64,000 bases of DNA, from the NCBI RefSeq assembly GCF_031119335.1, contig NZ_JAVHXT010000018.1, forward strand, positions 30,094 through 94,093, in the 5' to 3' direction. Positions 57,047 to 64,000 of this stretch are shown here, piece by piece. Made by a program: the position numbers and the translations under genes. How positions within the stretch are numbered: the first letter of the stretch is position 1; each line of letters opens with the position of its first letter. The stretch comes from Pedobacter sp. GTDB taxonomy: Bacteria; Bacteroidota; Bacteroidia; Sphingobacteriales; Sphingobacteriaceae. The notes beneath the pieces are model-generated. The model saw only the letters and a program-made list of their open reading frames with translations. It did no database searches and was not told the DNA's origin.

Positions 57047-57835
57047 CTACAACTCCCCAACAAACTCTTCCATCGCCAAACCTGGGTTTTCCGTTTTCAT
57101 AAAGTTCTCGCCAATTAAGAAGCCTTGAAAACCAACTTGCTTTAAATCTCTAATGGTTTGAGTATTGCTAATCGCACTTTCCGAAATCTTCAAAAACTCG
57201 TTTGGAATTTTATCCACTAAATCGAAAGAGGTTTGAATGTTCACCGTAAAATCTCCTAAATTTCTATTGTTTACGCCAATAGCATCTAAATGCGGACAAA
57301 TACTTCTTTCTAGCTCTGCCAAATCATGAACTTCTAACAATACATTTAAGCCCAAGCTTTGTGCTAATTTTCCATAATCAGCAATTTGCTGCGGCGTTAA
57401 AATAGCGGCGATTAATAAAATGATATCAGCTCCCCAAGCTTTGGCCTCTAAGATTTGATATTCATCAATCATAAAATCCTTCCTTAAAATAGGAATTTCA
57501 TTTACGCTGCGGGCTTGCAGTAAATCTTCTTTTTTGCCTCCAAAAAAATCAGTGTCAGTTAATACAGAAAGTGCCGAAGCACCAGCCAAATTGTAACCTT
57601 GCGTAATTGCTTTTACATCGGCATTGCCATTAATTATACCTTTAGAAGGAGATTGCTTTTTGAACTCCGCAATAATGCCAGTTCTATCTTCGGCTAATAA
57701 AAAATCCTTAAAACGATAAGGCGTTCTACCAAATACAGGATTATTTTCTAAGTTTTTTACGCTTACCTGCTGTTTTGCAATTGCAACTTCTTCTTTTTTT
57801 CGTAGAACGATTTTGTCTAAAATATTTTGGCTCAT
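57047..57835 (-). CDS. trpC: Indole-3-glycerol phosphate synthase
   Basis: TrpC closes the indole ring in tryptophan synthesis. From the ATG at 57835 it has 262 residues with IAEFKKQSPSKG (catalytic Lys), LSVLTDTDFFGG, ILRKDFMIDEYQI, GVNNRNLGDF and a SESAI motif. The frame extends to 57889, but those 18 codons come from the family B repeat and are not part of the enzyme. It is the last gene of the local trp cluster; no trpF, trpB or trpA follow. Confidence 0.94.
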   Translation of the reverse strand: MSQNILDKIVLRKKEEVAIAKQQVSVKNLENNPVFGRTPYRFKDFLLAEDRTGIIAEFKKQSPSKGIINGNADVKAITQGYNLAGASALSVLTDTDFFGGKKEDLLQARSVNEIPILRKDFMIDEYQILEAKAWGADIILLIAAILTPQQIADYGKLAQSLGLNVLLEVHDLAELERSICPHLDAIGVNNRNLGDFTVNIQTSFDLVDKIPNEFLKISESAISNTQTIRDLKQVGFQGFLIGENFMKTENPGLAMEEFVGEL

Positions 57836-57850
57836 GGTTTTTATCTCGGT

Positions 57851-58013
57851 CGTCATTGCGAGGTACGAAGCAATCTTAAGTGTTATCATTCCGACTATAG
57901 GAGGAATCTGCTTGTTTAGTATTGGCTTACAGATCCGTCGACTACTTGTCCAGACACGTCGGGAAGCTCAGGGTGACAGGTGTTTAAAGATTGCTTCGTA
58001 CCTCGCAATGACG
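57851..58013. repeat. Family B palindrome between trpG and trpC
   Basis: CGTCATTGCGAGGTACGAAG (57851-57870) pairs with CTTCGTACCTCGCAATGACG (57994-58013), 20 bp without mismatch. The interior (about 120 bases) holds other short palindromes. It fills the place where trpD is expected. Confidence 0.9.
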
Positions 58014-58054
58014 GTATATTTATTGTCTTTGCTTTTAGATTTGGCTTTCTACTT

Positions 58055-58660
58055 TTAACTTCCTTCCAGCCAATTTTTCATCATTTGCTTTCCTTCAGGC
58101 GTTAGTACGCTTTCGGGATGGAACTGTACGCCACAAACATCCAGCTCCTTATGACGTACCGACATAATCTGTCCATCGGTATCTACAGAGGTAATCTCTA
58201 GGCTATCTGGCAAATGAGCAGGGTCTACCACCCAACTGTGGTAACGGCCAACTTCAAAAGGAGCATCAATATCTCTGAAAAGTAATTCATCGTCAACAGT
58301 TTTGGTTACTGGCGTAGCAATGCCGTGCATCGGTCTGCCTAAATTTAGCAAACTGCCACCAAAAGCTTCGGCAATTGCCTGCTGACCTAAACAAACCCCC
58401 ATGATACTTTTTGTTGGAGCATAAGTTTTAATCACATCCAATAATAAACCTGCTTCTTCGGGTATTCCTGGTCCAGGCGAAAGTAAAATCTTGTCGTACT
58501 TAGCTACGTCAGCCAGTTCAAATTTATCGTTTCGCCAAACTTCTGTATCGTAACCTAGCTCGTTAATTAAATGTACCAAGTTATAGGTAAAACTATCGTA
58601 GTTGTCTATGACTAAAACCACTCCTTCATTCCCGTTATGGGAAATATTTTCATTACTCAT
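58055..58660 (-). CDS. trpG: Anthranilate synthase component II (glutamine amidotransferase)
   Basis: TrpG frees ammonia from glutamine for TrpE. The 201-residue protein has LLSPGPGIPEEAG, the nucleophile elbow GVCLGQQAIAEAFGG and the C-terminal GVQFHPESVLTPEG His-Glu pair. All catalytic residues are present. It lies 75 bp downstream of trpE, the gap being filled by a dispersed palindrome, and 219 bp ahead of trpC. Confidence 0.95.
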   Translation of the reverse strand: MSNENISHNGNEGVVLVIDNYDSFTYNLVHLINELGYDTEVWRNDKFELADVAKYDKILLSPGPGIPEEAGLLLDVIKTYAPTKSIMGVCLGQQAIAEAFGGSLLNLGRPMHGIATPVTKTVDDELLFRDIDAPFEVGRYHSWVVDPAHLPDSLEITSVDTDGQIMSVRHKELDVCGVQFHPESVLTPEGKQMMKNWLEGS

Positions 58661-58672
58661 ATTTTTAATTTT

Positions 58673-58730
58673 ACCACGAAGGCGCTAAGAACACCAAGTT
58701 TTTTCTTTGTGTAATTTGTGTCTTTGTGGT
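58673..58730. repeat. Dispersed palindrome, family F (ACCACGAAGG / CTTTGTGGT)
   Basis: ACCACGAAGGCGCTAAGAAC and a right arm ending in GTCTTTGTGGT pair imperfectly. It takes up almost the whole trpE-trpG gap. Confidence 0.65.
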
Positions 58731-58735
58731 TATTT

Positions 58736-60139
58736 CTAAATTTCAGTTGCCATTGCAATTGCTTTACGCAAAGCGGCAATTTTATTATTTACCTCGTTTA
58801 ACTCTGTTTCGGCAACAGAATCTGCCACTATGCCAGCACCGGCCCGGTAATGCAGTTTGTTGTTTTTGCTCATAAAAGTCCTGATCATAATGGCATGGTT
58901 AAAATCATCGTTGAAACCCATGTAGCCAATGGCACCGGCATAAAAATTTCGGCCTAAATTCTCATTTTCGTCAATCAGCTGCATGGCTCTGTATTTTGGT
59001 GCGCCACTCAAAGTTCCGGCAGGGTAAGTGTCTGCTACCACTTTGAACGAGCTTCCCTTGTCTTGCAGCTGTCCGCTCACTTTAGATACCAAATGGATTA
59101 AATGCGAATAATATTGCACTTCCTTAAATGATTTCACTTCCACTTGGTTACAATGACGGCTCAAATCGTTTCTAGCTAAATCTACCAACATCACATGTTC
59201 TGCACTTTCTTTGGGGTCATTCTCTAAAGCTTTGGCGATTTTCGCATCCTCTTCATCGTTGCCACTACGTTTAAAAGTTCCAGCAATTGGGAAAATGTTT
59301 GCAGTTTCGTTTTTAATGGTAATCTGTGCTTCGGGCGATGACCCAAAAAGTTTAAAACTGCCATAATCGAAATAGAACAAATATGGAGATGGATTAATAG
59401 AGCGTAGACAACGGTAAACGTTAAATTCATCTCCCAAAAATCCCTGTTGGAAAGCTCTTGAAGGCACAATTTGAAAAACATCGCCACGGTAGATGTGCTT
59501 TTTCAGTTTCTCCACCATATCGATAAAATCTTCGTCTTTCAGATTTGAACTTTCTTCACCATTAATACTAAAACCATATTCTGGGAAGTTTTTGTTTTGG
59601 ATGATGTATTCCATCTTGCTCAAATCATCGCTATCATCATTGTTAAAAGTGTTTTTAAACAAAGTGATTTCGTTTTTAAAGTGGTCGATAGCGATGATAT
59701 ACCTGTAAATATGGTATTGCATTTCAGGAATTTTGTCTTCTTCTGGCGTGGCCGATGAAAATTGGATGTCCTCAAAATATTGGACGGTATTCCAAGTGAA
59801 GTAACCAAATAAACCGCTAGAAATGTGCTTCGAATCTGGAGAGGAAACTCTTTCAAAACTTCCTTTAAAAGCAATAATTTCTTCCGATAGGTTAAATTCT
59901 TTCTTGGTTTCCTTTTTTCCATCTGGATAGCTAATGCTTAGTTCGCCATCTTTAAGGATTATTCCTGCTACTGGCTCTGCACAAACGTAGCTGGTTGCAT
60001 TTTCACGGCTATGATAATCGGAACTTTCTAGTAGTATCGTGTTTGTAAAAACATCTCTCAAACGAAGATAAATGCTAACAGGTGTGGTAGTGTCTGCTAG
60101 TCTTTTCTTGTTGTAGGTATTTATGGTGTATGTAGTCAT
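58736..60139 (-). CDS. trpE: Anthranilate synthase component I
   Basis: TrpE converts chorismate and ammonia to anthranilate and pyruvate. From the ATG at 60139 it has 467 residues, with the chorismate-binding core: DVFQIVPSRAFQQGF, SPSPYLFYFDYGSFKLFGSSPE-type stretch near SPYLFYFD, FPIAGTFKRSG, LVDLARNDLSRH and AGTLSGAPKYRAM, GAGIVADSVAETEL. The frame runs on to 60244, but the added 35 codons are encoded by the family B repeat. It is controlled by the leader peptide and attenuator upstream. Confidence 0.94.
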   Translation of the reverse strand: MTTYTINTYNKKRLADTTTPVSIYLRLRDVFTNTILLESSDYHSRENATSYVCAEPVAGIILKDGELSISYPDGKKETKKEFNLSEEIIAFKGSFERVSSPDSKHISSGLFGYFTWNTVQYFEDIQFSSATPEEDKIPEMQYHIYRYIIAIDHFKNEITLFKNTFNNDDSDDLSKMEYIIQNKNFPEYGFSINGEESSNLKDEDFIDMVEKLKKHIYRGDVFQIVPSRAFQQGFLGDEFNVYRCLRSINPSPYLFYFDYGSFKLFGSSPEAQITIKNETANIFPIAGTFKRSGNDEEDAKIAKALENDPKESAEHVMLVDLARNDLSRHCNQVEVKSFKEVQYYSHLIHLVSKVSGQLQDKGSSFKVVADTYPAGTLSGAPKYRAMQLIDENENLGRNFYAGAIGYMGFNDDFNHAIMIRTFMSKNNKLHYRAGAGIVADSVAETELNEVNNKIAALRKAIAMATEI

Positions 60140-60153
60140 TTCTATATCGTTAT

Positions 60154-60249
60154 CGTCATTGCGAGGCCCTGTTCCGACTGCTCGGAAAGGTATGACGAAG
60201 CAATCTTTTAAATATTCGTTTTTAGATTGCTTCGTTCCTCGCAATGACG
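60154..60249. repeat. Family B palindrome between the trp attenuator and trpE
   Basis: CGTCATTGCGAGG (60154-60166) pairs with CCTCGCAATGACG (60237-60249) and inner GAAGCAATCT with AGATTGCTTC. It lies in the leader mRNA between the terminator hairpin and the trpE start codon. Confidence 0.85.
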
Positions 60250-60266
60250 GAGAATCTAAAAATAAA

Positions 60267-60294
60267 AAACCCGACGTGTGGTTCCGTCGGGTTT
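60267..60294 (-). terminator. Attenuator terminator of the trp operon
   Basis: On the minus strand AAACCCGAC and GTCGGGTTT form a perfect 9-bp stem with a 10-base loop, followed by TTTTTTATTTTT. It lies 35 bases past the leader peptide stop and upstream of trpE, so it is well placed to end transcription when Trp is plentiful. Confidence 0.85.
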
Positions 60295-60328
60295 AAATGT
60301 GGTTTAAGTTTAGGTTTAAATTGATAAA

Positions 60329-60406
60329 CTATATCTTGCACAAGCCATTGACGAAACTTTCTTTCGAATTACCACGCCATTGCCAAGTGTTTGTTTTGTT
60401 AATCAT
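60329..60406 (-). CDS. trpL: trp leader peptide with Trp-Gln-Trp
   Basis: A 25-codon frame from the ATG at 60406 reads MINKTNTWQWRGNSKESFVN and ends GLCKI-stop. Codons 8 and 10 are TGG, so ribosome stalling without Trp-tRNA would occur about 80 bases ahead of the terminator at 60267-60294. The promoter ends 8 bases before the ATG, so the transcript has almost no 5' leader ahead of the peptide. Confidence 0.8.
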   Translation of the reverse strand: MINKTNTWQWRGNSKESFVNGLCKI

Positions 60407-60413
60407 TGTAAAG

Positions 60414-60443
60414 CAAATTTATACAAAATGTTAAATAATCAAA
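60414..60443 (-). promoter_or_regulatory. trp operon promoter
   Basis: Read on the minus strand, TTTG (60443-60440), an 18-base spacer and TAAATTTG (60421-60414) match the Bacteroidota promoter, with the transcript starting at about 60408. Confidence 0.7.
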
Positions 60444-60469
60444 ATATTTTGAAAAATTTTATTGTTTTA

Positions 60470-60531
60470 GCCACAGATGCACAGATAAACATTTAAATTT
60501 CATTATTAAGATTTATCTGTGCATCTGTGGC
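60470..60531. repeat. Perfect 20-bp palindrome, family D (GCCACAGATGCACAGATAAA)
   Basis: The arms at 60470-60489 and 60512-60531 are exact complements with a 22-base loop. It lies between the trp promoter and the end of the membrane protein gene at 60543 and could end that transcript. A half copy (GCCACAGATACACAAG) lies near 30398. Confidence 0.8.
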
Positions 60532-60542
60532 AATTATAGGAT

Positions 60543-60992
60543 TTAAGAAACTCCAAAAAAAGTTCTCGACGGATCATTCTTTACCATCATTGCAATAGAA
60601 GCAATAATTAAAATCAAGGCAATACCGAAGAAGATAGCAATGGTTTTATGCTTTGCTACCCCATCAGCAATTTTCTTAGATTTAGAATTACCAATCGTGA
60701 TTAAAACTACAGCTATAAGCATAATGGCAATGTGCTCCATTTTCCAATAGCGGTACAAAGCTTCGCTAGTTGGGCCTTTAGTAAACGGACTTAAAAAATA
60801 AAGCACTAAACCAAAAAGAAACTGAATATGTGCACTAATTAAAGTAAATACATTAAGTTTTCTGTTACCTTCGGTATAACTTTTTTTGCCAAGCCATCCA
60901 GCCAGTGCTTGTAAAAGGGCAACCACTAATAAAATTAAAACGATGTAGCGCCAGCCAGAGTGCGCACTTTTTAATATTCCGTATAAGTTCAT
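60543..60992 (-). CDS. Four-helix membrane protein (cytochrome b-like, unknown)
   Basis: From the ATG at 60992 the protein has 149 residues, four hydrophobic helices (WRYIVLILLVVALLQALAGW, FTLISAHIQFLFGLVLYFLS, IAIMLIAVVLITIG, AIFFGIALILIIASIAMMV) and an HSGWRY start common in small Bacteroidota membrane proteins of cytochrome b561-like type. His residues occur at helix ends (SAHSG, SAHIQ, MEHIA) and could bind haem, but this is not certain. The frame extends to 61043 without family-like sequence. Confidence 0.65.
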   Translation of the reverse strand: MNLYGILKSAHSGWRYIVLILLVVALLQALAGWLGKKSYTEGNRKLNVFTLISAHIQFLFGLVLYFLSPFTKGPTSEALYRYWKMEHIAIMLIAVVLITIGNSKSKKIADGVAKHKTIAIFFGIALILIIASIAMMVKNDPSRTFFGVS

Positions 60993-61043
60993 GTCTTGTT
61001 GTTTTATTTTTTCAAACTTAGATAAAATTGCTTTTGTATGCAA

Positions 61044-61572
61044 TTTATCGTTCTCTCCTCCACCATCGAAAACATCTTTTCAATGAGGAAAAATAGGAAT
61101 TTAATTGACCTGTTATATTAGGAGCAGATTTAGAGATTAATTTATAATCGTTTTAAGTTGCTTTATTCAAGTTAACCTATGGTTGGTGTTATCACCAACT
61201 GGTGCTCTTCTTTTTAAAAATGGGACTTTGTGTGGTTGGTGACAACACCAACCATGGGAAAATTTATAATCGTTTAAGTTACCGCTTTGCGTTCTTCGTG
61301 TAGCTCTTTTCAACCTTTGGTTGGTGTTATCACCAACTAATGCTTTTCTTTTTAAAATAGAACTTTAATGTTTGGTGATAAAACCCAACATAGGGTAATC
61401 GTTCTAAGTTACAGTTTTGCTTCTTTTGGGAAAAATTATGGTTAAATAACCGCGAAGAAAAGAAGAGTTACGCAAAGAACGTAAAGGCTTCTTTAAGTAA
61501 AAAATATGTTAGTTATTTAAAACCATTGGAATTATAAATAGCTTTAAGCCATAATTCTAAACTTTAACTAAC
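61044..61572. other. Intergenic region with tandem hairpin repeats
   Basis: No gene is seen in 529 bases. Most of 61141-61420 is a tandem repeat (listed separately). Promoter elements for the amidohydrolase gene should lie in the last 100 bases; no clean consensus was found. Confidence 0.55.
61141..61420. repeat. Tandem repeat of a hairpin unit (GGTTGGTGTTATCACCAAC)
   Basis: Each unit begins ATAATCGTTTTAAGTT, then has CCTATGGTTGGTGTTATCACC, a TTCTTTTTAAAA spacer and a closing ACCAACCATGGG-type arm. Hairpin copies span 61176-61258 and 61314-61395, and a third unit start (AATCGTTCTAAGTTAC) follows at about 61397. Each hairpin has both a short inner stem (GTTGGTG/CACCAAC) and a long outer stem. 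Confidence 0.8.
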
Positions 61573-64000
61573 ATGAAGAAAATTTTACTAGCGTTAGCGT
61601 TGGTGTTTTCTACTGTATTTGCATTTGCGCAACAAACTTATCCAGTAAATGGTTCTTATGATGTGCGGTCGGGGCAATACGCCTTTACCAATGCAACTAT
61701 TGTGGTAAACGCTAACCAAACCATTAGCAATGGCGTGTTGCTAATCAAAAATCAGGTCATTCAATCTGTAGGTGCGGGTACCGCAATCCCGAAAGGATAT
61801 GTAGTGATCGATTTAAAAGGAAAGTATATCTATCCATCATTAATTGATGCCTTTACCAGCTATGGTATTACCGTAGACCCAGCGGCACAACGTAGTTTCG
61901 GTGGTCAACGTCAATCCATCTTCACTTCACAAAAAAAGGGCCCTTACAACTGGAACGCGGCTATTCGCCCAGAAACGGAAGTAAGAACTATCTTTTCTAT
62001 CGATACAAAAAAAGCGGATGAATTGCGTAAAGCTGGTTTCGGTAGTGTAAACGTGATTAACCGTGATGGCATTGCCCGTGGTACTTCGGCTGCGGTGACA
62101 TTAAACGATGAGTTTGAACACAAAGTTTACCTAAAAGACCAAACTGCTGCTAACTATTCGTTTAGCAAAGGTTCGTCAACAAACGATTATCCAACATCAT
62201 TGATGGGTTCTATCGCGTTGTTACGCCAAACTTATTTAGATGCAACTTGGTATAAGGGCCAAAAAGAAGAGTACAACATCTCGTTGGAAGAATTTAATAA
62301 GCAACAAAACTTACCTCAAATTTTTGAAGCCGATGGATGGCAAAACATCTTACGTGTAGATAAAATTGGGAAGGAATTTGGCAAGCAGTTCATCATCAAA
62401 TCTAATGGCGATGAGTACCAACGTATAGATGCGGTAAAAGCAACAGGCGCTAGTTTAATCATCCCAATTGCTTATCCAAAAGCTTATGATGTAGAAGACC
62501 CAGCAGAAGCTAGAAACGTTACTTTGGCGCAAATGAAAGCTTGGGAAATGGCATCGTCAAATCCTGGAATTTTAGAAAAAGCTGGCATTAACTTCGCACT
62601 TACTGCTTTCGGTTTAGATAACACTCGTGAGTTTTGGGCAAATATCCGCACTGCGATAGAAAACGGATTAACCGAGAAACAAGCATTATTAGCAGTGACT
62701 GAAACGCCTGCGAAATTATTAGGCATTAGTGACAAAGTAGGTTCGTTAGAGAAAGGCAAAGTGGCCAATTTCTTAATCACTTCAGATAATTTATTCAAAA
62801 GCACTAACATCATCCACGAAAACTGGGTGCAAGGCAAACGCTACGTAGTAAATAAAATGGATGTGAGCGATTTAAAAGGCGTTTACAACTTAAATGTTGA
62901 CGGTGTTGGTGCGTTAACCTTAAAAATTACTGGTCCAACGGCAGCTTCAATTGAAAGAAGCGGTGCTGATAGTGTTAAAACTACTGCAACTTTAGGTCGC
63001 AACGGCGATTGGATTACTTTAAGCTTCAACTTAAAGAAAAATCCAAAAGGCGATGTTCGTTTAACGGGATATATTTCTTCTGAATCGCCAATTGCCATGA
63101 AAGGCGAGTCTGCTTTAAGTGATGGTTCGGAAGGTAAATGGACGGCTACTTTTAAAGAAGCTGGAAAAGAAGCTCCTAAGCGTGAAGAACCAAAACCTGC
63201 AATTGCTGCAAATGCGCCTTTAATTTATCCTTTTCAGTCTTTTGGCAACGAAGTACTACCGAAAGCGGAAAGCGTATTGCTAAAAAATGCTACGGTTTGG
63301 ACTAATGAAAAGGAAGGCATCCTCCAAAATGCGGATGTACTTTTAGAAGGTGGAAAAATCAAGGCTGTTGGTAAGAATTTATCGGCTGGTGCCGCAAAAG
63401 TAATTGATGCTACAGGCAAACACGTAACCACAGGTATTATCGATGAGCACTCGCACATTACTGGAACTGGTGGTATCAACGAAGGTGCGCAATCAGTTTC
63501 TTCTGAGGTTCGCATTGGCGATATCATCAATTCTGAAGACGTAAACATTTATCGCCAGTTGGCTGGAGGTGTAACTACATCGCAAATTCTACACGGTTCG
63601 GCAAATCCAATCGGTGGTCAATCTCAACTAATTAAACTACGTTGGGGTAAATTACCCGAAGAATTGAAATTTGCAGGTGCAGATCCATTCATCAAATTTG
63701 CATTGGGAGAAAACGTAAAACAAAGTAATTTCGGTTCTGGTCAGCGTTTTCCGGTAACTCGTATGGGTGTAGAGCAAACATTTGTTGATGCCTTTACTCG
63801 TGCTAAAGATTACGAAACTGCTTTAAAAGTAAAAGGCAATAATGTACGTAGAGATTTAGAATTAGATGCTTTGGTAGAAATTCTGAACAACAAACGTTTC
63901 ATCACTTGTCACTCTTACGTACAGTCGGAAATTAACATGTTAATCCACGTTGCCGATAGTTTAGGTTTCAAAATCAACACTTTTACCCACATTTTAGAAG
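61573..64000 (+). CDS. Secreted two-module amidohydrolase (C-terminus beyond the window)
   Basis: The frame opens at 61573 with a signal peptide (ILLALALVFSTVFAFAQ) and is still open at the window end after 809 codons. It has two amidohydrolase modules. In the first (to about residue 430) the metal motif D-x-H-x-H is replaced by IDAFTS (94 and 96 are Phe and Ser), while the C-terminal ETPAKLLGISDKVGSLEKGK strand set is intact. The second has GIIDEHSH (His626, His628) and looks active. Similar large secreted amidohydrolases are usual in Bacteroidota; substrates may be peptides or cyclic amides. The second module is cut by the window edge. Confidence 0.9.
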   Translation, partial: MKKILLALALVFSTVFAFAQQTYPVNGSYDVRSGQYAFTNATIVVNANQTISNGVLLIKNQVIQSVGAGTAIPKGYVVIDLKGKYIYPSLIDAFTSYGITVDPAAQRSFGGQRQSIFTSQKKGPYNWNAAIRPETEVRTIFSIDTKKADELRKAGFGSVNVINRDGIARGTSAAVTLNDEFEHKVYLKDQTAANYSFSKGSSTNDYPTSLMGSIALLRQTYLDATWYKGQKEEYNISLEEFNKQQNLPQIFEADGWQNILRVDKIGKEFGKQFIIKSNGDEYQRIDAVKATGASLIIPIAYPKAYDVEDPAEARNVTLAQMKAWEMASSNPGILEKAGINFALTAFGLDNTREFWANIRTAIENGLTEKQALLAVTETPAKLLGISDKVGSLEKGKVANFLITSDNLFKSTNIIHENWVQGKRYVVNKMDVSDLKGVYNLNVDGVGALTLKITGPTAASIERSGADSVKTTATLGRNGDWITLSFNLKKNPKGDVRLTGYISSESPIAMKGESALSDGSEGKWTATFKEAGKEAPKREEPKPAIAANAPLIYPFQSFGNEVLPKAESVLLKNATVWTNEKEGILQNADVLLEGGKIKAVGKNLSAGAAKVIDATGKHVTTGIIDEHSHITGTGGINEGAQSVSSEVRIGDIINSEDVNIYRQLAGGVTTSQILHGSANPIGGQSQLIKLRWGKLPEELKFAGADPFIKFALGENVKQSNFGSGQRFPVTRMGVEQTFVDAFTRAKDYETALKVKGNNVRRDLELDALVEILNNKRFITCHSYVQSEINMLIHVADSLGFKINTFTHILE

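Noticed and set aside
57813..58058. Plus-strand frame between trpC and trpG
   Set aside because: It is made of the family B repeat and the start of trpC read on the wrong strand, with no recognisable protein features.
61141..61420. CRISPR array
   Set aside because: The repeat units are long palindromes with near-identical spacers, only two or three in number, and no cas genes are present.

Overview
The window comes from a Bacteroidota chromosome, most likely a Sphingobacteriaceae member close to Pedobacter. The signs are type IX secretion/gliding genes (GldJ, PorV), large plug-and-barrel outer-membrane proteins, BlaR1-TonB fusion proteins, LytTR and NarL two-component systems, Bacteroidota-type promoters (TTTG about 20 bp before TAnnTTTG) and few Shine-Dalgarno sites. 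No rRNA, tRNA or CRISPR array was seen. The genus is an inference.

Layout. 1-4755: gldJ (partial) divergent from porV-ispF, then pirin, YceI, a Crp/Fnr regulator and a small Cys-rich membrane protein. 4978-11079: an amide/peptide-bond-forming cluster (ATP-grasp-like protein, class I glutamine amidotransferase, GCS2-type carboxylate-amine ligase, ATP-grasp ligase with a Lys/Ala-rich tail, two esterases), probably making an unknown small molecule or modified peptide. 11258-14148: small genes between two copies of a 188-bp structured repeat. 14272-22808: a compact defence cassette of five minus-strand genes (XRE regulator, type IIG-like restriction-methylation protein, second adenine methylase, SIR2-like protein, HerA ATPase). 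It is bracketed by two hairpins that are 49/50 identical in the core but have different, still complementary, outer stems. A tyrosine recombinase with a HARP-like N-terminal segment lies beside it. This cassette and its hairpins are the best candidate for an undescribed system.

24191-35391: typA, a BlaI-BlaR1-TonB group, a beta-CASP metallo-hydrolase, and a NarL-type kinase/regulator group. 35452-41383: two divergent M28 peptidases, then an S41 peptidase gene that seems to have been inserted (a copy of the neighbouring M28 3' end lies on its far side), then a toxin-antitoxin pair with a frameshifted toxin. 41530-45615: an ABC exporter led by a 57-residue peptide gene, divergent from a LytS/LytTR pair, with three LytTR-like boxes between. 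46019-56906: lipid, glucan and nucleotide enzymes, two outer-membrane receptors, a thioredoxin-like protein and a GMC oxidoreductase pair. 57047-60406: trpE-trpG-trpC with a Trp-codon leader peptide and attenuator, no trpD, and the gaps filled by dispersed palindromes. 60543-64000: a small membrane protein, tandem hairpin repeats and a secreted two-module amidohydrolase cut by the window edge.

Intergenic space is unusually rich in dispersed palindromic repeats of at least six families. Several sit inside operons, form the last codons of genes, or create false N-terminal extensions. Coordinates of motifs were counted by hand; all family names rest on recognition of motifs, without database searches.
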